A model generated the notes under the pieces. It was not told where the DNA came from, ran no database searches, and worked only from the letters and a program-made list of their open reading frames with translations. A stretch of 64,000 nucleotides of DNA. It comes from Kaustia mangrovi (GTDB lineage Bacteria; Pseudomonadota; Alphaproteobacteria; Rhizobiales; Im1). Every line of letters begins with the position of its first letter. Within the stretch, counting starts at the first letter, position 1. Location of the stretch: assembly GCF_015482775.1 (NCBI RefSeq), contig NZ_CP058214.1, positions 3,958,501 to 4,022,500 on the forward strand. The letters are read 5' to 3'. Shown piece by piece: positions 41,984-50,043 of this stretch. A program made the translations under genes and the position numbers.

Positions 41984-43240
41984 ATGGAAAAACGAACCAT
42001 CGTGGAAACCGGGCCGGGCATCGCCGCCGGCCTGCGCGACCTGCCCCGGCACCTCAACCTGAAGACGGCCGGCGCCGGGCTCGTCGCGGCCATCTTCGGC
42101 TGCTCCGGCCCGGCGCTCATCGTGATCGGCGGTGCCAGGAATGGCGGGCTGACGGACGGCCAGACCGTGGCCTGGCTCTTCGCCATCTATTTTCTCGGCG
42201 GGCTCATCAGCATCTTTCTGGCGCTGCGCTACAAGCAACCCATCACGGGCGCCTATTCCATTCCGGGCGCGGCGCTCGTGGCGGGCTCGCTCGCCGCATT
42301 CTCGTTCAACGAGGCCATCGGCGCCTTCATCATGGCGGGCGCGATCGTCTTCCTGCTCGGCGTCAGCGGCCTCATCGGCAGGGTCATGCGGTGGCTGCCC
42401 ATGCCCATCGTCATGGCGATGATCGCGGGCGCGCTCATCCGCTTCGCGACGGGGGCGGTGTCCGCCGTGGGCTCGGCGCCCATCATCGCCGGGGCGGCCA
42501 TCGTGGCGTTCTTCGTGTCCATGCGCGTCACAAAGACGGTTCCGCCGGTGCTCTCCGCCTTCGTTGTCGGTCTCCTGGCCGCCTTTGCAATGGGCTCCGT
42601 CGGCGGGGGCAGCGCGGATATCGCCTTCGTGATGCCGGAATTCACCGCGCCCGCCTTCACGCTCGACGCCTTCCTCGCGATCTCGGTGCCGCTGGCCCTT
42701 CTGGTCATCGGCGCGGAGAATGCGCAGGCGACCGGCGTGCTGATGGCGGAGGGGTACCGCCCGCCGATCAACATGATGACGATCGTGTCCGGTATCGGCG
42801 GCGTCGCGGCCGGCTTGCTCGGCGGCCACAACGCCAATATCGCGGGCCCCATGACCGCCATCTGCTCGTCCGAACAGGCCGGCGAGAACACGGAGGGACG
42901 CTATGCGGCGACCGTCGTCAACGGCATCCTGTTCGGGACCTTCGGGCTGGTGGCCGGCGCCGCCGTGCCGGTGGTTATGTCGCTGCCCGGCGCGCTCATC
43001 GGAACGGTTGCGGGGCTTGCCATGATCGGCGTCCTGCTGGCCGCGTTCCAGAATGCCTTCGGCAAGTCGCTCGGCAACCAGACCGGCGCCTTCGTCGCGC
43101 TCGCGGTCGCCATGTCGAAACTGTCCCTGCTGGGCATCAGCGCCCCGTTCTGGGCGCTTGTGGCGGGCGTCGCGGTCTCGTTCATCGTCGACCGCAAGGC
43201 GCTGCTGGACAGCGAGCGAAAGAGCCTCGCCACGTCCTGA
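41984..43240 (+). CDS. benE: BenE-family (benzoate/H+ symporter-like) transporter
   Basis: 418-residue inner-membrane protein with about twelve hydrophobic segments. The family is recognisable from YFLGGLISIFLALRYKQPIT and SIPGAALVAGSLAAF, and the later GGHNANIAGPMTAIC. Members import benzoate and related aromatic acids with protons. A strong GGGAGGAAAAG site precedes the ATG. Placed at the end of the hydroxylase/ligase/hydratase operon, it is the clearest hint that the pathway substrate is a benzoate-like acid. The symbol denotes the family. Confidence 0.88.
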   Translation: MEKRTIVETGPGIAAGLRDLPRHLNLKTAGAGLVAAIFGCSGPALIVIGGARNGGLTDGQTVAWLFAIYFLGGLISIFLALRYKQPITGAYSIPGAALVAGSLAAFSFNEAIGAFIMAGAIVFLLGVSGLIGRVMRWLPMPIVMAMIAGALIRFATGAVSAVGSAPIIAGAAIVAFFVSMRVTKTVPPVLSAFVVGLLAAFAMGSVGGGSADIAFVMPEFTAPAFTLDAFLAISVPLALLVIGAENAQATGVLMAEGYRPPINMMTIVSGIGGVAAGLLGGHNANIAGPMTAICSSEQAGENTEGRYAATVVNGILFGTFGLVAGAAVPVVMSLPGALIGTVAGLAMIGVLLAAFQNAFGKSLGNQTGAFVALAVAMSKLSLLGISAPFWALVAGVAVSFIVDRKALLDSERKSLATS

Positions 43241-43268
43241 TCGGGGCGCAGCGCATCGCAATGCGTGC

Positions 43269-43303
43269 GGGGCATCGCCGCGGTTCGCCGCTGGCGGTGC
43301 CCC
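43269..43303. terminator. Strong bidirectional hairpin with TTCG loop
   Basis: GGGGCATCGCC (43269-43279) pairs with GGCGGTGCCCC (43293-43303), and the inner GCGG and CCGC pair around a TTCG tetraloop, with one bulged T. That gives a 15-bp stem in the 85-bp space between convergent genes. No T-tract is present. It is well placed to end transcription from both sides. Confidence 0.65.
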
Positions 43304-43325
43304 GTATCCGCTACCGAGGCCACTC

Positions 43326-44075
43326 TCATCGGGTCCGGTCGGCCGCCTCCGTTCCGGGCGCACCCGGCCAGTAGTGGGAATCGGGCAGGGCGCGCGGGCC
43401 GAACACGGCCTGGCCGACGCGGACGACGGTCGCGCCCTCCTCGATGGCGATCCCGTAGTCGCCGGACATGCCCATGGAGAGCTCCGACAGGACCTCCCCC
43501 TGCGGGGCGTCCCGCAGCGCATGGTCCCGGATCTGGCGGAGAATACGGAAGCACCGGCGCACCTCCTCCTCGTCCGGCGTGAAGCGGGCAAGCGTCATGA
43601 AGCCCTTCGGGCGCAGCGCGTCGAAGGCGGTGAGCTCTTTCAGGAAGCCCGGGACGTCCGCCGGGGCGAGGCCGAACTTGGAGGCCTCGTTGGAGGTGTT
43701 GACCTGCACCAGCACGTCGAGCCCGCGCCCCAGAAACTGGAGGCGCTTCTCCAGCGCCCTGGCGAGCGACAGCCGGTCGAGAGACTGGACTTCCCCGGCA
43801 AAGCGCAGCACGTCCTTGACCTTGTTGCTCTGAAGATGGCCGATCATGGCCCAGCGCACGGGCTCGCCGGCAAGCGCCTCCGCCTTCCGGCGGCCCTCCT
43901 GCACCTTGTTCTCGCCAAGATCGGTCTGGCCGGCACGGATCGCCTCGCGGACGCGTTCGGGCTCGATGGTCTTGGTGACGAGCACGAGGCGCACGGCGTC
44001 GCCGGCGCGTCCCGACCGGAGGCTCGCGGCGCGGATCGTCTCGCGCACATCGTGCAACTTGTCTGCAATGCTCAT
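43326..44075 (-). CDS. yggS: YggS/PROSC-family PLP homeostasis protein
   Basis: 249-residue PLP-binding protein (PLPHP), involved in vitamin B6 homeostasis rather than catalysis. The PLP-Schiff-base Lys is K35 in LVLVTKTIEPE; other family motifs are WAMIGHLQSNK, VQVNTSNEASKFG and ELSMGMSGDY, the phosphate-binding loop. Its ATG overlaps the stop of a glutamine amidotransferase gene (ATGA), an unusual partner. The C-terminus has about 20 extra unconserved residues. Confidence 0.94.
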   Translation of the reverse strand: MSIADKLHDVRETIRAASLRSGRAGDAVRLVLVTKTIEPERVREAIRAGQTDLGENKVQEGRRKAEALAGEPVRWAMIGHLQSNKVKDVLRFAGEVQSLDRLSLARALEKRLQFLGRGLDVLVQVNTSNEASKFGLAPADVPGFLKELTAFDALRPKGFMTLARFTPDEEEVRRCFRILRQIRDHALRDAPQGEVLSELSMGMSGDYGIAIEEGATVVRVGQAVFGPRALPDSHYWPGAPGTEAADRTR

Positions 44076-44776
44076 GTGGCAAATCCCTCGATCCAGTCGG
44101 CGAACATGGCACGCGCGGCCTCGCGCAGGCCGGGCCCGAAGCGTGCCGCATCGGCGCGGATCGCGCGCGGGTCGATGCCGCTGGCGGCAAGCTCGCAGGC
44201 ATGGCCGACGAGCCAGCGCTCAAGGCCGTTGCAGGCGTCGGCTTCCGGGTGGAACTGGAGCGCGAGGACGGTATCGCCGAGCGCGAAGGCCTGGTTCGGG
44301 CAGGCGGGCGTCGAGGCGAGGGTCGCCGCGCCCCGGGGCGTCCGGAAACCGTCTCCGTGCCAGTGGAGCACGGGCACGCCGTCGAGATGCCTGAGCGGGC
44401 TGTCCCGCCCGGCCTCGGTGAGCGCGAGGGGAGAGAAGCCGATCTCCTTTGCCGCCCCCGGTGCGACCGCCCCGCCGAGCGCCATGGCGATCTGCTGGGC
44501 GCCGAGACAGATGCCCAGGAGCGGTTTCCCGGCCTCGAGGCGCCTGGCGATCAGCGCGCGTTCCTCCGCCAGAAAGGGATAGGCGTCGCCGTCGTGAACG
44601 CCGACCGGCCCGCCGAGCACGGCCAGAAGCTCCGGCTGGAGCGGATCGAGCGCGGCGAGCCCGCCGTCGCCGATATCGTGATAGCGGATGGCGTAGCCCG
44701 CATCCCGGAGCACCGGCTCGACGGTGCCGAGATCCTCGAAATGGATATGGCGAATGGCAAGGACGGTACCGAGCAT
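44072..44776 (-). CDS. Stand-alone class I glutamine amidotransferase
   Basis: 234-residue glutaminase-like protein with catalytic triad C90 (GICLGAQQ), H176 and E178 (LQFHPEAD). It resembles the GuaA amidotransferase domain but has no synthetase part. It begins 120 bp from a divergent MocR-type regulator and overlaps yggS downstream. It could hydrolyse a gamma-glutamyl compound (as PuuD does) or supply ammonia to an unknown partner. It lacks PdxT-specific motifs, so PLP synthesis is not indicated. Confidence 0.9.
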   Translation of the reverse strand: MLGTVLAIRHIHFEDLGTVEPVLRDAGYAIRYHDIGDGGLAALDPLQPELLAVLGGPVGVHDGDAYPFLAEERALIARRLEAGKPLLGICLGAQQIAMALGGAVAPGAAKEIGFSPLALTEAGRDSPLRHLDGVPVLHWHGDGFRTPRGAATLASTPACPNQAFALGDTVLALQFHPEADACNGLERWLVGHACELAASGIDPRAIRADAARFGPGLREAARAMFADWIEGFAT

Positions 44777-44896
44777 CGTGGGCGGTTCCCTGAGTGCGGA
44801 GGACCGGCGGGCGGATTGCCGGCAGCCTTCGCGCCGTGCAATATCTCTCGACCGGCCTGCCTGAAAGGGCCGGTTTTTGGAAAATGGGTGGGCCGG

Positions 44897-46354
44897 ATGA
44901 GGATCGGAGCCGGCAAGGGCAGGCAAGTGACTATCGAGCTCAGGCGGGAGCGGGGCGAGCCCGTCTTCCTTGCGCTCGGGGCCTCCATCGTGGCGGAGAT
45001 CGAGCGCGGGCGGCTGAGGCCCGGGGACCGGTTGCCCGGCACGCGCGCGCTGGCGCGGGATCTCGGGCTCAACCGCAACACCGTCGATGCCGCCTATCAC
45101 GAGCTCTCCATGCAGGGCTGGCTCGTCGCGGAGCCTTCGCGCGGTACCTTCGTCGCCTCCGACCTGCCCGATACGGGCGGCTCCGCGCGTCGGCGGCCCC
45201 CCGGAACGGAGAGGCGCGAAAGACCGGCGGATTCCGCCCATGCGCCAATGCTCGACCTCACCGACGGCACGCCCGACCCGCGCCTCGTGCCGGTGGCGGA
45301 GTTCGCCCGCGCCATCCGCCGTGCGCTGGCCTCGCCGTCCCCCGGCGGGGCGGGGCGATACGGATCGCCGCTCGGCACCCGCGAGCTTCGCGAGGCGCTG
45401 GCCGACCATCTCGGCAGCGAGCGGGGGCTTGTCGCCTCGGGCGGGGACGTCCTCGTCACCCGGGGCAGCCAGATGGCGCTCTTCCTCGCAGCCTCCGCGC
45501 TCGCCGGGCCGGGCGACGTCATAGCGGCGGAGACCCCCGGCTATCCGCTCGCCTGGGCGGCCTTCCGTGCCGCCGGCGCCCGGGTTGTGGGGGTCGCGGT
45601 CGATGGCGGCGGCATCGATCCCGAGGCGCTGGAGGCGCTCGCCCGGCGCGAGAGGCGGCTGAAGGCAGTCTATGTGACGCCGCATCACCAGTATCCGACG
45701 ACCGTCACCCTCGGCGCCGCGCGCCGGCTGAGGCTCGTCGCGCTCGCCCGCCAATACGGGTTCCACATCGTGGAGGACGACTACGACCACGAATACCGCT
45801 TCGATGGCCGGCCCGTCCTGCCGATCGCGGCGCGCACGGCGCCTGGCGGGCCGGTCGTCTATGTGGGCTCGCTGTCGAAACTGCTCACCCCCGGCATCCG
45901 GCTCGGCTATGCGCTGGCCGGCCCCGCCATCCTGCAGCGCATGGCGGAGCGGCGCGAGGCCATCGACCGGCAGGGCGACGTGCCGCTGGAGCATGCGCTC
46001 GCCAGCCTCATCGCCGACGGCACGCTGCGCCGCCATGCTCGCAAGGCGCGGCGCGTCTATCGCGCGCGTCGGGACCGCATGGCGGCGCTGCTGGCGGAGC
46101 GTCTCGGAGACGATGTGCGCTTCACGCTTCCCGCCGGAGGCCTCGCCATCTGGCTGCGGCTCGCCGGCGGCGGGCCGGACGCGGAGCGCTGGTCGGCCCG
46201 GGCCGCCGCCCTGGGGCTCTCCGTCACGCCCGGTTCGCGCTTCGCGCTCGAGGCGAGCCACCCGCCGCAGGCCTTCCGCCTCGGCTTCGCGGCCCATGAC
46301 GACGACGAGCTCGACCGGGCCGTGGACCTCATGGCACGGGCGCGGCCCGGATAG
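44897..46354 (+). CDS. MocR/PdxR-type regulator (GntR winged helix + aminotransferase-like domain)
   Basis: 485-residue regulator. The N-terminal GntR winged helix (about residues 25-90) contains RPGDRLPGTRALARDLGLNR and VDAAYHELSMQGW. The C-terminal domain (about 125-480) is a type I aminotransferase fold with PLP-binding K328 in SLSKLLTPGIRLG. Such proteins use PLP as effector; PdxR members control vitamin B6 genes, others GABA or taurine use. It diverges from the amidotransferase-yggS pair, and YggS is itself a PLP protein, so B6-linked control is plausible. The ATG at 44897 follows a GGTGGGCCGG region. Confidence 0.9.
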   Translation: MRIGAGKGRQVTIELRRERGEPVFLALGASIVAEIERGRLRPGDRLPGTRALARDLGLNRNTVDAAYHELSMQGWLVAEPSRGTFVASDLPDTGGSARRRPPGTERRERPADSAHAPMLDLTDGTPDPRLVPVAEFARAIRRALASPSPGGAGRYGSPLGTRELREALADHLGSERGLVASGGDVLVTRGSQMALFLAASALAGPGDVIAAETPGYPLAWAAFRAAGARVVGVAVDGGGIDPEALEALARRERRLKAVYVTPHHQYPTTVTLGAARRLRLVALARQYGFHIVEDDYDHEYRFDGRPVLPIAARTAPGGPVVYVGSLSKLLTPGIRLGYALAGPAILQRMAERREAIDRQGDVPLEHALASLIADGTLRRHARKARRVYRARRDRMAALLAERLGDDVRFTLPAGGLAIWLRLAGGGPDAERWSARAAALGLSVTPGSRFALEASHPPQAFRLGFAAHDDDELDRAVDLMARARPG

Positions 46355-46459
46355 ACGGGCGCCACGGTTACGCAAGAATCGTTGCGGCGCGGCACGACCG
46401 GTGCAATGGTCTCGCCTCCCGCCCGTTGCCTTACAGCCCGACAGGAAGGCCCGTCTCCC

Positions 46460-47218
46460 ATGGCACTGAAGATCGTACGCCGCCTGATGCCCGACTGGGG
46501 CACGACCTACGGGCCGCCGGGCGACGGCCCCTTTCCCGCCGTGATGGTGCTGCACGGGTCGGAGGGGGCGTTCTCCGGCTGGAGTCACCGCAATGCGGTC
46601 CTGCTCGCCGCACACGGCTTCCTGGCGTTTCCCTTCGGCTATTCGAAGGGCGGCAACGCCTGGAACGCCGGCAGCATCGCGGAGGTGCCCCTCGACCGGA
46701 CGGTCGAGGCGCTCAAGGCCCTGCGCGATTTCGCGCCGGTCGCGGGGAAGGTCGGGCTCTACGGTGTCTCGCGCGGGGGCGAGCACGCCCTGCTCGTCGC
46801 CTCGCTCATGGCGCGCGACCGCATCGCCGGAGCGCCTGACGCGGTCGCCGCCCACAGCCCCGCCGACGTGGTCTGCGGCGCTTTCGACAGCCGCTATTGG
46901 CGCGATGCGGGCGATCCCGGCTGGCAGGCCTGGGACCCGGGCCAGCGGGCATGGACGTGGCGCGGGTCGTCCGACGGTCTCCTGCCCACAACGCCCATAG
47001 CGGTCGAGGAGATCGACTGCCCGCTCTTCCTCAGCCACGGAACGGCGGACCGTGTGTGGTCGGTCGAGATGACGCGGCGTCTCGAGGCGCGCCTGAAACG
47101 CTGCGGCAAGGAGGCGGAGGTCCATTACTACGAGGGCCAGGATCACATTCCCGGAAGTGCCGGGGAGAACGAGCACCACGAGCATCTGGTCGCGTTCCTC
47201 GACCGTACGCTGTCGTGA
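46460..47218 (+). CDS. Dienelactone-hydrolase-family protein
   Basis: 252-residue alpha/beta hydrolase of the dienelactone hydrolase group. Nucleophile S104 in GVSRGGEH, acid D197 in HGTADRVW, base H229 in GQDHIP. In true dienelactone hydrolase the nucleophile is Cys; here it is Ser, so an esterase or acyl-transfer role is more likely. The ATG at 46460 has an AGGAAGG site 9 nt upstream. It stands alone between a MocR regulator and a thioesterase gene. Confidence 0.88.
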   Translation: MALKIVRRLMPDWGTTYGPPGDGPFPAVMVLHGSEGAFSGWSHRNAVLLAAHGFLAFPFGYSKGGNAWNAGSIAEVPLDRTVEALKALRDFAPVAGKVGLYGVSRGGEHALLVASLMARDRIAGAPDAVAAHSPADVVCGAFDSRYWRDAGDPGWQAWDPGQRAWTWRGSSDGLLPTTPIAVEEIDCPLFLSHGTADRVWSVEMTRRLEARLKRCGKEAEVHYYEGQDHIPGSAGENEHHEHLVAFLDRTLS

Positions 47219-47343
47219 TGCCGCATGTGCGGCGGACGGCATGCGCCGCGGCAACAGGAGCGGTCCGGTCTGGCGCGCGTCCCGCTTAACGCCGCCGGAA
47301 AAGCTCACTACACTCCGGCGGGCAAATCTGGAGGGATACCCCC

Positions 47344-47799
47344 ATGTCCAGGGAGATCGGCGGCCCGCTCGCCGACGATATCGTCCGGCGGGTGGAGGAG
47401 AGTTTCGCCCGTCAGGGGCTCATGGCGCATCTCGGCGCGTCGCTGGCGGATATCCGTCACGGGCTGGTCTCGATCCGCATGCCCTACAGGCCGGAGCTCA
47501 CCCAGCAGCATGGCTTCTTCCATGCCGGCGGCACCTCCGCGATTGCCGATTCGGCCGGCGGCTATGCGGGCTTCACCCTGTTCCCGCAGGACAGCTCGGT
47601 GCTCACGGTGGAGTTCAAGCTGAACCTCGTGAACCCCGCGCGCGGCGACGCGCTGGAGGCGGTGGGCCGCGTCGCGAAATCGGGGCGCACGCTGACCGTC
47701 TGCCAGCTCGAGGTGTTTGCCGAGGCGGATGGCGAGCGCACCCTCGTGGCGCTCGGCCAGCAGACGCTGATGTGCATGCATAGCCGGGCCGACGCCTGA
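47344..47799 (+). CDS. PaaI-type hotdog-fold acyl-CoA thioesterase
   Basis: 151-residue hotdog thioesterase. Family features are QQHGFFHAGGTSAIADSAGG, corresponding to the HGG helix region, and the C-terminal strands ALEAVGRVAKSGRTLTVCQ. PaaI-like enzymes hydrolyse aromatic or medium-chain acyl-CoA to free CoA blocked in side reactions. A strong TGGAGGGAT site precedes the ATG. No direct operon partner. Confidence 0.9.
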   Translation: MSREIGGPLADDIVRRVEESFARQGLMAHLGASLADIRHGLVSIRMPYRPELTQQHGFFHAGGTSAIADSAGGYAGFTLFPQDSSVLTVEFKLNLVNPARGDALEAVGRVAKSGRTLTVCQLEVFAEADGERTLVALGQQTLMCMHSRADA

Positions 47800-47931
47800 T
47801 GCCGGGGGCTTGCGGGGAAACCGCCATGCCGCACGCGGCATCCATGCTATAGAGGGTCGCCATCCTGCCGTGCGGCCGCTGTGCCCCGGCGACCACCCGG
47901 AAGCCGCTGTCGAGGAAAGGGACGAGGGTCC

Positions 47932-48900
47932 GTGCGCTGTCTTCTTGTGCAACCCGTTCACGAGGCCGGGTGCCGCCGGCTTGAGGAGGCCGGTATCGAG
48001 ACACGGCTCGCCGCGGCGCCGGACATGGCGACGGTGATGGGCGAGATCGCCGACTGCGATGCCGCGATCACCCGCGATGCCGGGTTCTCCCGGGCGGCCA
48101 TGGAGGCCGGCGGGCGGCTGAAGGCGGTCGTCTCCCACGGCGCCGGGTTCGACACCATCGATATCGCCGCGGCGAGCGAGCTTGGCATACTGGTCGCCAA
48201 CACGCCCGGTGCGAACGCGCAGTCCGTCGCGGAACTGGCGGTCGGCCTGGCGCTCGCCGCGGCGCGGTGGGTGCCGGCTGCAGACCGGGCCGTGCGCGCG
48301 GGCGAGACGGGGTTCCGCGAGCACCGCTGCTTCATCGAGCTGTCCGGCAAGACCGCGCTGATCGTCGGCTGGGGCGCCATCGGGCGCGCGACCGCACGGT
48401 GCCTGCGTCTGGGTTTTAACATGGAGATCGTGGCGGTCGCGCCGCGCACCCCGGCGGAGCTCCTGGACGCTTGCGGCGCGCGCAAGGCGGAAAGCCTCGC
48501 GGACGGCCTCGCCATGGCCGATCTCGTATCGCTGCATGTGCCGCTGAGGCCCGAGACCCGCCACATGATGGACGCGGAGGCTTTCCGCGCGATGAAGTCC
48601 GGAGCCATCTTCGTGAACACCGCGCGGGCGGGCCTCGTGGACGAGGATGCGCTCGCCGAGGCGCTCGACGAGGGGCTGGTGGGGGCCGCCGCGCTCGATG
48701 TCCACGCGCCCGGCACGATCCTGCGCGGGCGCGACGACGTGATCCTGACCCCCCATCTCGGCGGGTCCACCGAAAGCAGCCTGGAGCGCACGGCGCTCGC
48801 GGCCGCCGACTGCGTCGTCGAGGCGCTCGGGGGGCGGGTGCCGGCCACCGCCCTCAATGCCGACAGCCTGGGCGACAGGGGGAGTGGGCCGGAGCCGTAA
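47932..48900 (+). CDS. D-2-hydroxyacid dehydrogenase-like protein lacking the usual catalytic Glu
   Basis: 322-residue protein of the D-isomer-specific 2-hydroxyacid dehydrogenase family. NAD-binding motif VGWGAIG (145-151), catalytic R232 in NTARAGLVDE, and catalytic H275 in LTPHLGGST. In SerA-type enzymes the third catalytic residue is a Glu five positions after the DV motif (DVFxxEP). Here the segment is DVHAPGTIL, with Gly261 at that position, so activity may be altered. The GTG at 47932 is preferred because GACGAGGG lies just upstream; an ATG at 47881 would add 17 unconserved residues. Confidence 0.87.
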   Translation: MRCLLVQPVHEAGCRRLEEAGIETRLAAAPDMATVMGEIADCDAAITRDAGFSRAAMEAGGRLKAVVSHGAGFDTIDIAAASELGILVANTPGANAQSVAELAVGLALAAARWVPAADRAVRAGETGFREHRCFIELSGKTALIVGWGAIGRATARCLRLGFNMEIVAVAPRTPAELLDACGARKAESLADGLAMADLVSLHVPLRPETRHMMDAEAFRAMKSGAIFVNTARAGLVDEDALAEALDEGLVGAAALDVHAPGTILRGRDDVILTPHLGGSTESSLERTALAAADCVVEALGGRVPATALNADSLGDRGSGPEP

Positions 48901-48920
48901 CGATCGGATCGGAGAATGCC

Positions 48921-49907
48921 TTACCTCCGGCCTGACGGGGACTTCTCGTCGCCGGTCCCCCGCACCGTCTCGGCATTGGCCCGGGCATTGTCCAGATGGT
49001 CGCGCATCAGGCGCGATGCGCGGCGCAGATTGCCCGCCTCCAGCGCCGTCAGGATCGCGAGATGCTCGCGGCACCAGTCGGCGATGCGCGGCGCGTTCGT
49101 ATAGCCGCGATATTCCAGAATCCTCCGCATGTGGTTCTGGTGCTGGATCGCCTGCACGAACATCGGATTGTGCGTCAGCCGCGCGATGGCCTCGTGAAAA
49201 TTCGCGTCGACCAGGAAGCGCCGCGCCCTGGACGAGCGGCCGAGCGTCTCGTCCTCCAGGAGCGCCTCGTTCTCGCGCCTCAGCCGGTCGAGGACTTCCC
49301 CGTCGGGCCGGAAGCTCTCCAGGAGGATCGCGGCGGGTTCCAGGACCCGGCGGAACTCGTAGCTGGCCGTCTGGGCCTGCCAGCTGTCGAGCGTCTTCTC
49401 GAAGGTCCAGCCATGGCCGGGACTGCGGGTGATCAGCCCCTCGTCGGCCATCTGCTCCAGAACGCGCCGGATCTGAGCCTGGCTCACATCGTAGCGGCGC
49501 ACGATCTCCGTCTGGGTGACGGTCTCCGGCAGGCGGCCGGCCAGACGGTCGTCGACGATGCGGACATAGACCTCGTCGTCGCGCGAGATCGGGCCGGACA
49601 GCTCCATGGCGTAGAGTTCGTCCGGCTCGCGGTCGACGAAGAAGCCGAGATTCGGAACCGCGCGTACCGCGCCATGGGATTCCAGGACCTTGAGCGCGGC
49701 GCGCACCGGCGTGCGCGAGACGCCGAACCGCTCGGCGAGCTGCTGTTCTATGAGATGCGTATCCTTGGCGAGGCCCTCGCTGCGGATCAGGCCCAGCAGA
49801 CGCTGCGCCAGTTCCAGCCGCCTGCCGGAAACCTTCCTGTCGTTCACGGTGGGCTTTTCCCTACATGTTGCGCCGGACCCCGGCATGCCGTCTTTTCGTT
49901 TGTCCAT
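48921..49907 (-). CDS. GntR-family regulator with two winged-helix domains
   Basis: Regulator of about 328 residues. A first GntR winged helix spans about residues 30-92 (RLELAQRLLGLIRSEGL, VSRTPVRAALKVLESHG). A second winged helix follows at about 115-170 (IVDDRLAGRLPETVTQTEI, VSQAQIRRVLEQMADEG), then an FCD-like helical effector domain (180-325). Normal FadR-type proteins have a single winged helix. The ATG at 49907 abuts a palindrome and has no ribosome-binding site; a GTG at 49847 with AGGGA upstream may be the true start. It diverges from the importer ATPase gene at 50044 and probably controls the guanidino-type cluster. Confidence 0.88.
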   Translation of the reverse strand: MDKRKDGMPGSGATCREKPTVNDRKVSGRRLELAQRLLGLIRSEGLAKDTHLIEQQLAERFGVSRTPVRAALKVLESHGAVRAVPNLGFFVDREPDELYAMELSGPISRDDEVYVRIVDDRLAGRLPETVTQTEIVRRYDVSQAQIRRVLEQMADEGLITRSPGHGWTFEKTLDSWQAQTASYEFRRVLEPAAILLESFRPDGEVLDRLRRENEALLEDETLGRSSRARRFLVDANFHEAIARLTHNPMFVQAIQHQNHMRRILEYRGYTNAPRIADWCREHLAILTALEAGNLRRASRLMRDHLDNARANAETVRGTGDEKSPSGRR

Positions 49908-49930
49908 TGCAGTATATTGTATTATCTGCA
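49908..49930. promoter_or_regulatory. Palindromic operator candidate for the double winged-helix GntR
   Basis: TGCAG at 49908-49912 and CTGCA at 49926-49930 are perfect inverted ends of a 23-bp element with a symmetric AT-rich core (ATATTGTATTAT). It sits directly upstream of the GntR ATG. The core AGTATATTGTATTAT recurs almost exactly at 52932 in the second divergent promoter of this cluster. Confidence 0.55.
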
Positions 49931-50043
49931 AGAAAAGAAACAATGTCGGGACAGCATGCCGCGCGCCCGGCGCGATTGACAGGCTCTGGGGAGGCTTCAC
50001 ACAATCCGGCAGTCGCCGAGGGGACGAGAGGGTGAGGTAGGCA

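Noticed and set aside
40853-43591. Minus-strand open frame of about 912 codons
   Set aside because: Opposite to the ligase, hydratase and BenE genes. Composition is Arg/His/Gly-rich with no recognisable fold.
44072-44776. PdxT glutaminase of PLP synthase
   Set aside because: Although next to B6-related genes, it resembles the GuaA amidotransferase, lacks PdxT-type motifs, and no PdxS gene is nearby.
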